A DNA stretch of 64,000 nt. Source: Pseudomonas sp. GR 6-02. Its GTDB lineage: Bacteria; Pseudomonadota; Gammaproteobacteria; Pseudomonadales; Pseudomonadaceae. Within the stretch, counting starts at the first letter, position 1. Each line of letters begins with the position of its first letter. The stretch lies in NCBI RefSeq assembly GCF_001655615.1, contig NZ_CP011567.1, forward strand, positions 3,915,001 through 3,979,000, read 5' to 3'. Positions 35,751 to 44,871 of the stretch are shown here, one piece after another. Made by a program: the position numbers and the translations under genes. The notes beneath the pieces are model-generated. The model worked only from the letters and a program-made list of their open reading frames with translations. It did not search any database and was not told the DNA's origin.

Positions 35751-36413
35751 ATGCGTATCGGCATTATTGGGGCAGGCTTCATCGGACGTGCAGTGGCGCA
35801 ATTGGTCATCGCCGCGGGACACGAGGCGATGCTCAGCAATTCACGTGGGCCACAGACCATGAGCAGCGTGCGCAGTGGCATTCCTGGCAGTCAGGTCGGC
35901 ACTATCGAGGACGCAGCACAATTTGGCGAAGTTGTACTCGTGGCAATTCCTCTTGAGCATTACCGAAGCGTGCCAGCCAAGTGGCTAGAGGGCAAAACCG
36001 TGCTGGATGCCAATAACTACTACCCGGAACGCGACGGTCACATTGCCGCTCTCGACCGATTCGAAACCACCACCAGCCGCTTGCTCGCCGAGCACCTGCC
36101 CCACTCCAGCGTGGTCAAGGCGTTCAATGCAATCCTCGCCCAGGACCTGGTGCAGGACGCGCGCCCGAAAGCAGCGCCCGACCGACGCGCACTGCCGATC
36201 GCGGCGGATGATCCGGCGGCGAAAGCGCTGGTGATCAAGTTACTGGACGAGATTGGATTCGACGCGGTAGATGCGGGCAGTCTTGATGAAAGCTGGCGAT
36301 TCGAACGGGCTAAACCCGCCTACTGCATACCGCTGGATAAAGAGGGGCTGAAGGTTGCCTTGGCTGCGGCCCATCGGCAGGTCGAATTGCCCGAGGGATC
36401 GTGGCGTCGCTGA
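35751..36413 (+). CDS. NADP-dependent reductase (F420:NADP oxidoreductase-like)
   Basis: Protein of 220 residues with an N-terminal Rossmann fold MRIGIIGAGFIGRAVAQLVI and a conserved NSRGP after strand two, which would hold the 2'-phosphate of NADP. VLVAIPLEHY and VLDANNYYPERDG follow as in the family once called NADPH-dependent F420 reductases. In bacteria without F420 these proteins act on other substrates. ATG 35751 has GGAG seven bases upstream. It is divergent from a LysR gene that probably regulates it. Confidence 0.82.
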   Translation: MRIGIIGAGFIGRAVAQLVIAAGHEAMLSNSRGPQTMSSVRSGIPGSQVGTIEDAAQFGEVVLVAIPLEHYRSVPAKWLEGKTVLDANNYYPERDGHIAALDRFETTTSRLLAEHLPHSSVVKAFNAILAQDLVQDARPKAAPDRRALPIAADDPAAKALVIKLLDEIGFDAVDAGSLDESWRFERAKPAYCIPLDKEGLKVALAAAHRQVELPEGSWRR

Positions 36414-36564
36414 ATAGCCCACAACCTGCTGGATCGAGAGAAGACTCGAAGCTGACTGCGGACAGTGTCAGCTTTAGGTCGACTCCGACCTATGGCGGCC
36501 GGCAACAGTCGACCCAATAGGGTTGTCCACAACGCCCCGTCAATTGGGCCGCAAGCGGCCGCCC

Positions 36565-36840
36565 TTAACGATGTGGGTGTACAGTCAAAGACACCAGTTT
36601 GAGCACAATGGGGCGAACGACGAGTATGCACAGGAATGCCACTGGCATGGCCAATTTATAGGCGTGCAGCGCATTACTTAGGTAATCATTCTCAATACCG
36701 GAATTTGCCGCGGTGATCACGAATGACATCAAGAGCGCCATGATGGTGGCCATATACAGTGCGAAAACATAAGGCGTAGCGCGAACCGAGAGCTTGCGTT
36801 GGTTGAAAAATAGAGCTTTAGAGGATGTTTTTGGATTCAT
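36565..36840 (-). CDS. DUF2798 small membrane protein
   Basis: Protein of 91 residues with two hydrophobic segments, at about residues 26-45 (YVFALYMATIMALLMSFVIT) and 60-82 (HAYKLAMPVAFLCILVVRPI). The paired-helix arrangement with a proline and arginine in VVRPIV is that of the DUF2798 family, whose role is unknown. The ATG at 36840 has AAGG upstream. It is divergent from a LysR gene 132 bp away and is the likely target of that regulator. Confidence 0.75.
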   Translation of the reverse strand: MNPKTSSKALFFNQRKLSVRATPYVFALYMATIMALLMSFVITAANSGIENDYLSNALHAYKLAMPVAFLCILVVRPIVLKLVSLTVHPHR

Positions 36841-36971
36841 ATCAGACCTTTTTGATCTTCGAGTGGTAGGTGATGAACACCATAGCAAGATCAAAAATTA
36901 GCAACTAGACGGCTAGCAGTGGTTGCTTTATAAACAAAATCTTATGAATGACTCTTCTCGCTGGAACAAAG

Positions 36972-37913
36972 ATGAACCTGTTAGGGGCGATTGCTAGCTT
37001 TATCAAAGTGGTTGAAGCGGGCTCCATCGTGGGCGCGGCCAAAACCCTGGGCGTCAGTGCGGCAGCCATTAGCCAGACCCTAAATCGCTTGGAAACCCAC
37101 CTGGGTACGCGCCTTCTCCAGCGCACCACGCGTAGCATGGCGTTAACCGAAAGCGGCATGGTGTACTACGAAAAAGTGAAACGTATAGCGCGTGATCTCG
37201 AATCGGCGCAAAGCGCGATCACCAGCGCGCAGACTCAACTCCAAGGGCGACTGTGCATCGCTTCTACCTCCGCTTTCGGGCGGCATGTGTTGGCGCCACT
37301 AATCGCCGGCTTCGCTGCACGTTACCCACGCCTGATACTTGAACTCTCAACCACAGATCGCAAAATTAATCATATTCAAGAAGGCATTGATCTGAGCCTG
37401 CGGATAAAACCACAACTAGAAGAGGGGATCGTCGCTCGCAAGATCGTTTCAGTCCCTTTTATCATCTGCGCGTCACCCATCTATTTGGAACGAGCCGGCT
37501 GGCCACGCGATCCTGAAGAACTCCAGCACCATGCCTGTCTACCGTTTCGCTACCCGCTAGACGGACGCTTTCTACGTTGGGGTTTTATCCGGGATGGGCA
37601 ACGTTACGACGCTACTCTCAATGCGACCGCAATCAGCGACGATGTTGACGCTCTAGCCCAAATGGCCGTCCGTGGCGCGGGAATAACCCGTTTGGCGGAG
37701 TTCGTGGCGGCGCCCTTTATCGAAAGTGGCCAACTCGTTCCTCTGTTTGAACATCGCCACGCTTCAACTTATGCCTACGCTGAACCGCTCGATATTTATG
37801 TATGCGTCCAGGAACGCGCCGCCATCACACCCAAGGTCAAAGCTTTTATGAATTATTTGACTGAACATCTGGAAATGCGCTGGCCGATGGAAAATACCTT
37901 TACGGCGTCCTGA
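36972..37913 (+). CDS. LysR-family transcriptional regulator
   Basis: Protein of 313 residues from ATG 36972. Helix-turn-helix: FIKVVEAGSIVGAAKTLGVS followed by ISQTLNRLETHLGTRLLQRT. The effector domain begins at QLQGRLCIASTSAFGRHVLA and is of the CrgA/DmlR-like type. An in-frame start 24 bases upstream is less likely. It is divergent from the DUF2798 gene. The 265 bases after it contain no gene that I can support. Confidence 0.9.
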   Translation: MNLLGAIASFIKVVEAGSIVGAAKTLGVSAAAISQTLNRLETHLGTRLLQRTTRSMALTESGMVYYEKVKRIARDLESAQSAITSAQTQLQGRLCIASTSAFGRHVLAPLIAGFAARYPRLILELSTTDRKINHIQEGIDLSLRIKPQLEEGIVARKIVSVPFIICASPIYLERAGWPRDPEELQHHACLPFRYPLDGRFLRWGFIRDGQRYDATLNATAISDDVDALAQMAVRGAGITRLAEFVAAPFIESGQLVPLFEHRHASTYAYAEPLDIYVCVQERAAITPKVKAFMNYLTEHLEMRWPMENTFTAS

Positions 37914-38178
37914 TACGGTGCTTTGCCGCCTTTATAAATTCAATGGCCAAACTTTGCATCGGATAACAGTTACGAACTGCTGCTTGCCGGTGACTGCGGC
38001 CGATTGCAGCCTGATTCAACGGGCAGCTTCGGGTCGTATGCCGCCCTTCGCAATAAACCGCAATAGCCCAAAAGCAGTCAATTTCGCTCCATTTCGGCTA
38101 CCCTCACAAAGCGCCACGCAGCAATCACCTTGTGCCAGGCGCCTCGACATTCTTCCGTAAATGCACCGGAGATCTTCC

Positions 38179-39030
38179 ATGCTCAAGCGTACCCTGGCAC
38201 TGGCCGTCGGCTTGTCCTTGTCTTTTTGCACCCTGCTGGCGCAAGCCGCCGAGACCCTGAAAGTCAGCGCGATTCCCGATGAAGCCCCGACCGAGCTGCT
38301 GCGCAAGTTCAAGCCGCTTGGCGCCTATCTGGAACAACAATTGGGCATGAAGGTCGAGTTCGTACCTGTAAGCGACTATCCGGCGGTGGTCGAGGCACTG
38401 GCTACCGATCGCATCGATCTGGCCTGGCTGGGCGGTTTCACGTTCGTGCAGGCACGCTTGAAAACCGGCAATGCCATCCCGCTGGTGCAGCGCGAACAGG
38501 ACGCCCAATTCACCAGCAAATTCATCACCGCCGACCCTGCCGTCAAGTCCCTAGCCGATCTCAAGGGCAAGACCTTTGCCTTCGGCTCAGTGTCCTCCAC
38601 TTCCGGCAGTCTGATGCCGCGCTATTTCATGCTCAAGGAAGGCATCAAGCCGGAGACCTACTTCAGTCGCGTCGGCTACTCCGGCGCCCATGACGCCACC
38701 GTTGCCTGGGTCCAGGCTGGCAAGGTCGACGCCGGAGTGCTCAACGCCAGCGTGTGGGAAAAACTGGTCGCCGCCGGCAAGGTCGATACCACCAAGGTCA
38801 AAGTGTTTTCGACCACCCCTGCGTACTTCGACTACAACTGGACGGTGCGCGGAACCCTCGACCCGGCGCTGGCGGCCAAGATAAAGGCTGCGTTCCTGGC
38901 GCTCGATCCGGCGAACCCGAGGGACAAGGAGATTCTGGACCTGCAGGCCGCCAGCCGCTTCATCGAAACCAAGCCTGAGAACTACAAGGGCATCGAGGAA
39001 GCCGCACGCGCCGCCGAACTGCTCAAATGA
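38179..39030 (+). CDS. PhnD-like binding protein of a putative selenate ABC transporter
   Basis: Periplasmic binding protein of 283 residues. The signal peptide is residues 1-24 ([24 protein letters not shown]). The mature part has [20 protein letters not shown] and [15 protein letters not shown], the blocks I associate with the subgroup of PhnD-like proteins named putative selenate binders; classical PhnD and PtxB diverge here. ATG 38179 with GGAG seven bases upstream. The next three genes overlap one another, giving a complete four-gene ABC importer. The substrate name is by family resemblance, not proof; phosphonate or phosphite are alternatives. Confidence 0.82.
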   Translation: MLKRTLALAVGLSLSFCTLLAQAAETLKVSAIPDEAPTELLRKFKPLGAYLEQQLGMKVEFVPVSDYPAVVEALATDRIDLAWLGGFTFVQARLKTGNAIPLVQREQDAQFTSKFITADPAVKSLADLKGKTFAFGSVSSTSGSLMPRYFMLKEGIKPETYFSRVGYSGAHDATVAWVQAGKVDAGVLNASVWEKLVAAGKVDTTKVKVFSTTPAYFDYNWTVRGTLDPALAAKIKAAFLALDPANPRDKEILDLQAASRFIETKPENYKGIEEAARAAELLK

Positions 39031-39824
39031 CATTGCATCTGACCCAGGTCAGCCTTACCCACGCCAACGGTGTCCAGGCGCTGCGTGGCGTGGATCTGCA
39101 CATCGGTGCACGCGAACAGGTCGCGATCATCGGCCCTTCCGGCGCGGGTAAGTCGAGCCTGCTCAACCTGCTGGCCACCGCCCTGCGACCGGGCAACGGC
39201 GAGCTGCAGGTGCTCGGCGAGCGTGTCTGGCAGCTTTCTGCCCGTCAGCGTCAGCGGCTGCGCGCGCGCATCGGTCTGATTCATCAGGCGCCTCCCCTGC
39301 CCCCGCGCCAGCGCGTGGTCACCGCAGTTCTGGCCGGCAAGCTGGGTCAGTGGGGTCTGGGCAAGAGCCTGCTGAACCTGCTGCATCCGCTGGATGTTCC
39401 GGGCGCACGCGCGGCATTGGCCAGGCTGGACCTGAGTGACAAGTTGTTCGCGCATTGCCAGCAACTGTCCGGCGGACAGCTACAGCGCGTGGGCATTGCC
39501 CGCGTGTTATATCAAGCGCCCGAGGTGTTGCTGGCCGATGAGCCGGTATCGGCCATGGACCCGGTGTTGGCCCAGCACACGCTTTCGGTGCTGTGCCGCC
39601 ATGCCCGGGAGCAGAACGTCACCCTGGTCGCCAGCCTGCACGCGGTGGAGCTGGCCCTGGCGCACTTTTCGCGCATCATCGGCTTGCGTGATGGACAGAT
39701 CCTGTTCGACCTTGCGGCCAGCGCCGTCGATCGCGAGCTGCTCGACAAGCTCTACGCCAATGAGCAGTTGCAGTCCTCGCCGATTCCTCCGGCTCCCTTG
39801 AGTGTGCAGATCCCCCGATGCTGA
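39027..39824 (+). CDS. PhnC-like ABC transporter ATPase
   Basis: ATPase of 265 residues. Walker [11 protein letters not shown]-loop region [16 protein letters not shown], signature LSGGQLQR, Walker [14 protein letters not shown] and switch histidine [10 protein letters not shown] are all present. The start overlaps the binding-protein stop by 4 bp, and its end overlaps the first permease by 7 bp. It powers the importer with the PhnD-like binding protein and two permeases. The QLQR in place of the usual QQQR in the signature is minor. Confidence 0.9.
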   Translation: MTLHLTQVSLTHANGVQALRGVDLHIGAREQVAIIGPSGAGKSSLLNLLATALRPGNGELQVLGERVWQLSARQRQRLRARIGLIHQAPPLPPRQRVVTAVLAGKLGQWGLGKSLLNLLHPLDVPGARAALARLDLSDKLFAHCQQLSGGQLQRVGIARVLYQAPEVLLADEPVSAMDPVLAQHTLSVLCRHAREQNVTLVASLHAVELALAHFSRIIGLRDGQILFDLAASAVDRELLDKLYANEQLQSSPIPPAPLSVQIPRC

Positions 39825-40645
39825 CGTCTGACACCCGCGATCCGGCCGCCCTGCCCCGTCTGCTGCTCACCCTGCTGGCCCTTGCCTTGCTGTGGCCCGG
39901 CATCCGCTTCAGCGAGTTGGACCTCCGTGTGCTGGTGGCGAGTGACAGTCAGAGCGAGATGGGCCGGTTCGTGTCCGCCTTCTGGCCACCGGCCCATGGC
40001 GACGAGTTCATCCAGCTGTTGTTGCAAGCCACCCTGCAGACCCTGGCCATCGCCACGGCCGGCATGGCCCTGGCGTTGCTGTTGGCTGTTCCCGCCGGCC
40101 TGCTCGCCAGTCGTGCCCTGTCGCTGTCTGCTGCCTCCCGCGCTGGCCACCCGAGCTATTGGGGCCAACTGCTGCGTTGGCCCATACGCGGCTTGCTGAT
40201 CTTCCTGCGCAGCGTGCCAGAAATTGTCTGGGCCCTGCTGTTCGTGCGCGCCGTCGGCCTCGGCCCGACAGCCGGGGTACTGGCCATTGCCATCACCTAC
40301 AGCGGCATGTTGGGCAAGGTCTATGCGGAAATTTTCGAGTCGGTCGACCAGCGCCCGGTACACGCGCTACTGCAGTCCGGCAGTGGTCGGCTCGCCGCCT
40401 TTTGCTACGGAATCCTGCCCAATGTCGCTGCGGAACTGCTGTCGTACACGGTGTACCGCTGGGAATGCGCAATCCGCGCCTCAGTGGTGATGGGCTTCGT
40501 CGGTGCCGGCGGCCTGGGCCAGCAAATGGATTTGTCGTTGCGCATGTTCGCCGGCGGTGAAGTGGCCAGTCTGTTATTGACGTTCCTCGTCCTGGTGCTG
40601 CTCGCCGATCAACTCAGCCGTCTGCTGCGCTGGAGGCTGACATGA
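39818..40645 (+). CDS. PhnE-like ABC transporter permease, first
   Basis: Inner-membrane permease of 275 residues with about six hydrophobic segments. The coupling (EAA) loop reads [20 protein letters not shown] and the C-terminal [20 protein letters not shown] is characteristic of PhnE-type permeases. It overlaps the ATPase gene before it and the second permease after it, so the two permeases probably form a heterodimer. Part of the putative selenate or phosphonate-type importer. Confidence 0.88.
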   Translation: MLTSDTRDPAALPRLLLTLLALALLWPGIRFSELDLRVLVASDSQSEMGRFVSAFWPPAHGDEFIQLLLQATLQTLAIATAGMALALLLAVPAGLLASRALSLSAASRAGHPSYWGQLLRWPIRGLLIFLRSVPEIVWALLFVRAVGLGPTAGVLAIAITYSGMLGKVYAEIFESVDQRPVHALLQSGSGRLAAFCYGILPNVAAELLSYTVYRWECAIRASVVMGFVGAGGLGQQMDLSLRMFAGGEVASLLLTFLVLVLLADQLSRLLRWRLT

Positions 40646-41409
40646 ATCGCCTGTTCAACCTGGCACTGCTCCTGTGCATCGGCGCAGCGGTCATCGCCTC
40701 GTTCAACTACCTGGGCATCGACCTCGGCGAGCTCGGCGGCGCCGGCAACCTGAAGCAGATGGGCGCGTATGCGCAGCGTTTTCTCAGCCCGGACCTGAGC
40801 TCGGGCCATCTACAAGCCATCGGCCACGGCGCCCTGGAAACCCTGGCCATGTCGGCCCTGGGCACCCTGCTCGCGGCGGTGTTCGGCCTGTTATTGGCAT
40901 TGCCCGCAGCCGGGCGCTACGGCTGGCCTTTGCAGAGCGCGTCACGCCTGGTGCTCAACGCCTTGCGCGCGGTGCCGGAACTGGTATGGGCCGCACTGAT
41001 GGTCCTGGCCGCCGGGCTCGGCCCCAACGCCGGCACCCTGGCCCTGGCCCTGCACACCACCGGCGTGCTCGGCCGGTTGTTCGCCGAAGCACTGGAAAAC
41101 ACCCCTCCGGAACCGGCCGACGCGATCCGTTTGCAGGGCGCCAATGCCGTATGGGCTTTCTGTTACGGCACCCTGCCCAACCTGTTGCCACAGCTACTGG
41201 CCTACGTCCTGTACCGCTGGGAAAACAACATCCGCATGGCCAGTGTGCTCGGCTTCGTCGGCGCCGGTGGTTTGGGGCAAATGCTCTATGTCAGCCTCAG
41301 CCTGTTCCAGGAAGCTCAAGCCAGCACGGTTATTCTGGCGATGCTGTTATTGGTCTTGGCCGTCGATACATTGAGTAGCTGGAGCCGTCAGCGTTGGGTC
41401 AAGGCTTGA
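40642..41409 (+). CDS. PhnE-like ABC transporter permease, second
   Basis: Permease of 255 residues, homologous to the gene before it. It has VPELVWAALMVLAAGLGPNA, the coupling loop VLGRLFAEALENTPPEPADA, and the family end YRWENNIRMASVLGFVGAGG. It starts in the ATGA overlap of the preceding stop. Two different permeases beside one ATPase is the normal arrangement of the phosphonate-type importers with split PhnE. It is the last gene of this operon; 291 bp separate it from the amino acid transporter. Confidence 0.88.
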   Translation: MNRLFNLALLLCIGAAVIASFNYLGIDLGELGGAGNLKQMGAYAQRFLSPDLSSGHLQAIGHGALETLAMSALGTLLAAVFGLLLALPAAGRYGWPLQSASRLVLNALRAVPELVWAALMVLAAGLGPNAGTLALALHTTGVLGRLFAEALENTPPEPADAIRLQGANAVWAFCYGTLPNLLPQLLAYVLYRWENNIRMASVLGFVGAGGLGQMLYVSLSLFQEAQASTVILAMLLLVLAVDTLSSWSRQRWVKA

Positions 41410-41600
41410 GCCAGGAAAGTCAGCGCCCTTAACCCCACACTTTGTTACCGCATACCCCAGCCGAGTGTAAAAGCCTGCTTAGGTAACAGCCTCGCAGGCT
41501 ACCTCTCCCCAGCGTTCACCTGCCTGCCAAGCCCATCCCAGAGCGCTGCACGCGCTTTCTCAAACGCCCAATCGGCGAATTGGCCGGGTGATTGCATATG

Positions 41601-41614
41601 CTTGTCTGTACAAG
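41601..41614. promoter_or_regulatory. Candidate HutC/GntR-type operator
   Basis: CTTGTCTGTACAAG is an inverted repeat CTTGT-N4-ACAAG, 87 bp upstream of the amino acid binding-protein start. The form resembles operators of HutC-like GntR repressors, which in Pseudomonas control histidine and urocanate genes. No such regulator lies in the window. The rest of 41410-41700 holds no gene. Confidence 0.4.
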
Positions 41615-41700
41615 TACTTGCGTGTGCATAGGACATTTCGCAGCGCAGTACACGCGCTCTTGCGGCACAAGCGCTTTCGATGGTCCCTGGGAATAAAATA

Positions 41701-42483
41701 ATGAAAAAAGCATTTCTCACTCTTTCTGCATTGGCTTTGTGTATAGCTGCCGGTTCTGCGCTGGCCAAGGAGTACAAGGAGTTGCGCTTTGGCGTCGACC
41801 CCTCATATGCGCCGTTCGAATCCAAGGCCGCCGACGGCGGCTTGGTGGGCTTCGATATCGACCTGGGCAACGCGATCTGCGCGGAGCTGAAGGTCAAGTG
41901 CAAGTGGGTTGAAAGCGACTTCGACGGCATGATTCCCGGCCTCAAGGCCAACAAGTTCGATGGCGTGATCTCTTCCATGACCGTCACGCCGGCGCGTGAG
42001 AAAGTCATCGATTTCTCGAACGAGCTGTTCTCTGGCCCGACCGCGCTGGTATTCAAGAAAGGCGCGGCCATCGGCATCGATCCGGCCTCCCTCAAGGGCA
42101 AGAAAATCGGCTACGAGCAAGGCTCCATCCAGGAAGCCTACGCCAAGGCCGTGCTGGACAAGGCCGGGGTAGAGACCCAGGCCTACGCCAACCAGGACCA
42201 GGTGTACGCCGACTTGATCTCCGGACGCCTCGATGCCTCGATCCAGGACATGCTGCAAGCCGAACTGGGCTTCCTGAAGTCGCCACCAGGCGCCGACTTC
42301 CAAGTCAGCGAGCCGGTCGAAAATCCCCTCCTTCCAGCCAAGACCGCCGTGGGTCTCGCCAAAGGCAACGTCGAGCTCCAGGCCTTGCTGAACAAAGGTA
42401 TCAAGGCACTGCACGACAATGGCACCTATGCGGCCGTCCAGCAGAAGCACTTTGGCGATCTGAATCTCTACAGCGACAAATAA
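41701..42483 (+). CDS. Polar amino acid ABC transporter binding protein (HisJ/ArgT-like)
   Basis: Periplasmic protein of 260 residues. The signal peptide (MKKAFLTLSALALCIAAGSA, LA) ends near residue 22. The mature part has LRFGVDPSYAPFESKAADGG, VGFDIDLGNAICAELKVKCK, DFDGMIPGLKANKFD and SSMTVTPAREKVIDFS, standard for lysine/arginine/ornithine and histidine binders. It is the first gene of a four-gene importer. A stem-loop after it separates its mRNA from the permease genes. The exact amino acid is not determinable. Confidence 0.92.
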   Translation: MKKAFLTLSALALCIAAGSALAKEYKELRFGVDPSYAPFESKAADGGLVGFDIDLGNAICAELKVKCKWVESDFDGMIPGLKANKFDGVISSMTVTPAREKVIDFSNELFSGPTALVFKKGAAIGIDPASLKGKKIGYEQGSIQEAYAKAVLDKAGVETQAYANQDQVYADLISGRLDASIQDMLQAELGFLKSPPGADFQVSEPVENPLLPAKTAVGLAKGNVELQALLNKGIKALHDNGTYAAVQQKHFGDLNLYSDK

Positions 42484-42492
42484 TGACCCTGC

Positions 42493-42510
42493 GCCCATTT
42501 CCGGATGGGC
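42493..42510 (+). terminator. Stem-loop after the binding-protein gene
   Basis: GCCCAT/ATGGGC form a 6-bp stem with a 6-base loop, followed by TCTTCTTT. The position between binding protein and permease is where such importers often have a partial terminator or mRNA-stabilising hairpin that raises binding-protein output. Confidence 0.6.
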
Positions 42511-42538
42511 TCTTCTTTGATTGACGTAGGGCTGCTCA

Positions 42539-43267
42539 ATGTTAGAAAACCTATTGCAGATTCTTGGGCTGTCAGACTTTAGCCTCAAGGGTTTCGGCCC
42601 GCTGTTGCTGCAAGGCTCCTGGATGACGGTCAAATTATCCTTTCTTTGCTTGCTGGTGAGCGTTGGCCTGGGCCTGATCGGCGCCAGCGCCAAGCTTTCG
42701 AAATCGGCACTGCTGCGCGTCCCTGCGCAGGCCTACACCACGCTGATTCGCGGGGTGCCGGACCTGGTGCTGATGCTGCTGATCTTCTACAGCCTGCAAA
42801 CCTGGCTGTCCTCGTTTACCGACTTCATGGAATGGGAATACGTCGAGATCAACCCCTTTAGCGCCGGGGTCATTACCCTGGGCTTCATCTACGGGGCTTA
42901 TTTCACCGAAACCTTCCGTGGCGCCATCCTTGCCGTACCGCGAGGGCAGATGGAAGCGGCTACCGCCTACGGCCTGACCCGCGCCCAGCGCTTCCGCCTG
43001 GTGGTCTTCCCGCAAATGATGCGTTTTGCCCTGCCGGGCATCGGTAATAACTGGATGGTGATCCTCAAGGCCACCGCGCTGGTGTCGATCATCGGCCTGG
43101 CCGATCTGGTCAAGGTGGCCCAGGACGCGGGCAAGAGCACCTATCAGTTGTTCTTCTTCCTGATTCTGGCCGCCTTGATCTATCTGGCGATCACCACCGT
43201 TTCGAACTACGTCTTGCGCCGGATGGAAATCTTCTACGCCGCAGGCACCCGGGAGGCCGTGCGATGA
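42539..43267 (+). CDS. Polar amino acid ABC transporter permease (HisQ/ArtQ-like)
   Basis: Inner-membrane permease of 242 residues with about five hydrophobic segments. TLIRGVPDLVLMLLIFYSLQ and the coupling loop AYFTETFRGAILAVPRGQME then AATAYGLTRAQRFRLVVFPQ are the His/Glu/Gln/Arg/opine family hallmarks. It overlaps the next permease by 4 bp, and both form the transmembrane heterodimer of the importer. Confidence 0.92.
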   Translation: MLENLLQILGLSDFSLKGFGPLLLQGSWMTVKLSFLCLLVSVGLGLIGASAKLSKSALLRVPAQAYTTLIRGVPDLVLMLLIFYSLQTWLSSFTDFMEWEYVEINPFSAGVITLGFIYGAYFTETFRGAILAVPRGQMEAATAYGLTRAQRFRLVVFPQMMRFALPGIGNNWMVILKATALVSIIGLADLVKVAQDAGKSTYQLFFFLILAALIYLAITTVSNYVLRRMEIFYAAGTREAVR

Positions 43268-43974
43268 TCGAGCTACTGCAGGAATACTGGAAACCTTTCC
43301 TGTTCCAGGACGGCAATCACATCACCGGGCTGGCCATGACCCTTTGGCTGCTCAGTGCTTCGATCTTCTTCGGCTTCGTGATGTCGATCCCGCTGTCGAT
43401 TGCCCGGGTCTCGAGCAATGTCTGGGTGCGCTGGCCGGTGCAGTTCTACACCTACCTGTTTCGCGGTACACCGCTCTATATTCAGCTGCTGATCTGTTAC
43501 ACCGGCATTTACAGCCTGGCCGCGGTGCGGGCTCAGCCAGTACTGGATGCGTTCTTTCGCGACGCGATGAACTGCACCATCCTCGCCTTCGCCCTGAACA
43601 CCTGCGCCTACACCACGGAGATCTTCGCCGGGGCGATTCGCAGCATGAACCACGGTGAAGTCGAAGCGGCCAAAGCCTACGGGCTGACCGGCTGGAAGCT
43701 GTACACCTACGTGATCATGCCCTCCGCCCTGCGTCGCTCGCTGCCTTACTACAGCAACGAAGTGATTCTGATGCTGCACTCGACCACCGTAGCTTTCACC
43801 GCGACCATCCCGGACATCCTGAAAGTCGCGCGGGACGCCAACTCGGCGACCTTCCTGACCTTCCAATCGTTCGGCCTCGCCGCGTTGATCTACCTGGCAG
43901 TCACGTTCTCCCTGGTCGGCCTGTTCCGCCTGGCTGAACGCCGTTGGTTGTCTTTCCTCGGCCCGGCTCACTAA
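43264..43974 (+). CDS. Polar amino acid ABC transporter permease (HisM-like)
   Basis: Permease of 236 residues. LFRGTPLYIQLLICYTGIYS, the coupling loop AYTTEIFAGAIRSMNHGEVE and AKAYGLTGWKLYTYVIMPSA identify it as HisM-like. It starts in the overlap with the preceding permease, and the ATPase gene follows 16 bp later. Second half of the permease pair. Confidence 0.92.
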   Translation: MIELLQEYWKPFLFQDGNHITGLAMTLWLLSASIFFGFVMSIPLSIARVSSNVWVRWPVQFYTYLFRGTPLYIQLLICYTGIYSLAAVRAQPVLDAFFRDAMNCTILAFALNTCAYTTEIFAGAIRSMNHGEVEAAKAYGLTGWKLYTYVIMPSALRRSLPYYSNEVILMLHSTTVAFTATIPDILKVARDANSATFLTFQSFGLAALIYLAVTFSLVGLFRLAERRWLSFLGPAH

Positions 43975-43990
43975 TTCAGGATGCTTGTTC

Positions 43991-44755
43991 ATGTACAAAC
44001 TGACCGTTGAAAACCTGCACAAAAGTTACGGCAACCATGAAGTCCTCAAGGGCGTTTCGCTGAACGCCAGGACCGGCGATGTGATCAGCCTGATCGGCGC
44101 CAGTGGTTCGGGCAAGAGCACCTTTCTGCGTTGCATCAACTTCCTGGAAACACCCAACGACGGCGCCATGAGTCTGGACAACCAGCCGATTCGAATGGTC
44201 CATGACCGCCACGGCATGCGCGTGGCCGACGCCAACGAACTGCAACGCATCCGCACTCGCCTGGCGATGGTGTTCCAGCACTTCAACCTGTGGAGCCACA
44301 TGACGGTGCTGGAAAACATCACCATGGCTCCACGCCGGGTACTGGGTGTCAGCAAGAAGGACGCAGAGGATCGCGCCCGGCGCTACCTGGACAAGGTAGG
44401 TTTGCCGGCACGGGTTGCTGATCAATACCCGGCGTTTCTCTCGGGTGGTCAGCAGCAACGGGTCGCCATTGCCCGTGCCCTGAGCATGGAACCGGAGATC
44501 ATGCTGTTCGACGAGCCGACGTCAGCCCTGGACCCGGAACTGGTGGGCGAAGTGCTCAAGGTGATCCAGGGGCTGGCCGAAGAAGGCCGCACCATGATCA
44601 TGGTGACCCACGAAATGAGCTTTGCGCGAAAAGTGTCGAACCAGGTGCTGTTCCTGCACCAGGGGCGGGTCGAAGAGCAAGGTGCGCCCGAGGACGTATT
44701 GGGCAACCCCAAGAGCGAGCGCCTGCAGCAATTCCTCAGCGGCAACCTGAAGTAA
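43991..44755 (+). CDS. Polar amino acid ABC transporter ATPase (HisP-like)
   Basis: ATPase of 254 residues with Walker A GASGSGKST, Q-loop MVFQHFNLWSHMTVLEN, signature LSGGQQQR, Walker B IMLFDEPTSALDPELVGEV and switch VTHEMSFARKV. The 20-residue insert after strand three (RMVHDRHGMRVADANE) is the feature of HisP/ArgT-type ATPases. ATG 43991 is preferred to a TTG two codons earlier because AGGA is correctly spaced. It completes the importer, and a strong stem-loop follows. Confidence 0.93.
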   Translation: MYKLTVENLHKSYGNHEVLKGVSLNARTGDVISLIGASGSGKSTFLRCINFLETPNDGAMSLDNQPIRMVHDRHGMRVADANELQRIRTRLAMVFQHFNLWSHMTVLENITMAPRRVLGVSKKDAEDRARRYLDKVGLPARVADQYPAFLSGGQQQRVAIARALSMEPEIMLFDEPTSALDPELVGEVLKVIQGLAEEGRTMIMVTHEMSFARKVSNQVLFLHQGRVEEQGAPEDVLGNPKSERLQQFLSGNLK

Positions 44756-44760
44756 CCGGA

Positions 44761-44796
44761 GCGCCTTCGAGCGACCGCTGGGTTGCTCGAAGGCGC
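44761..44796 (+). terminator. Stem-loop closing the amino acid transporter operon
   Basis: A perfect 12-bp inverted repeat GCGCCTTCGAGC/GCTCGAAGGCGC with a 12-base loop begins five bases after the ATPase stop. No T-run follows, so it may act as a factor-assisted terminator or 3'-end stabiliser. Confidence 0.6.
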
Positions 44797-44871
44797 TGGC
44801 TCAACCGGATAGTCCACCCCTCCCTGAGCCGCTGGACTCATTCTTCCTGCAGCCCTGCCATACTGTTCAGC

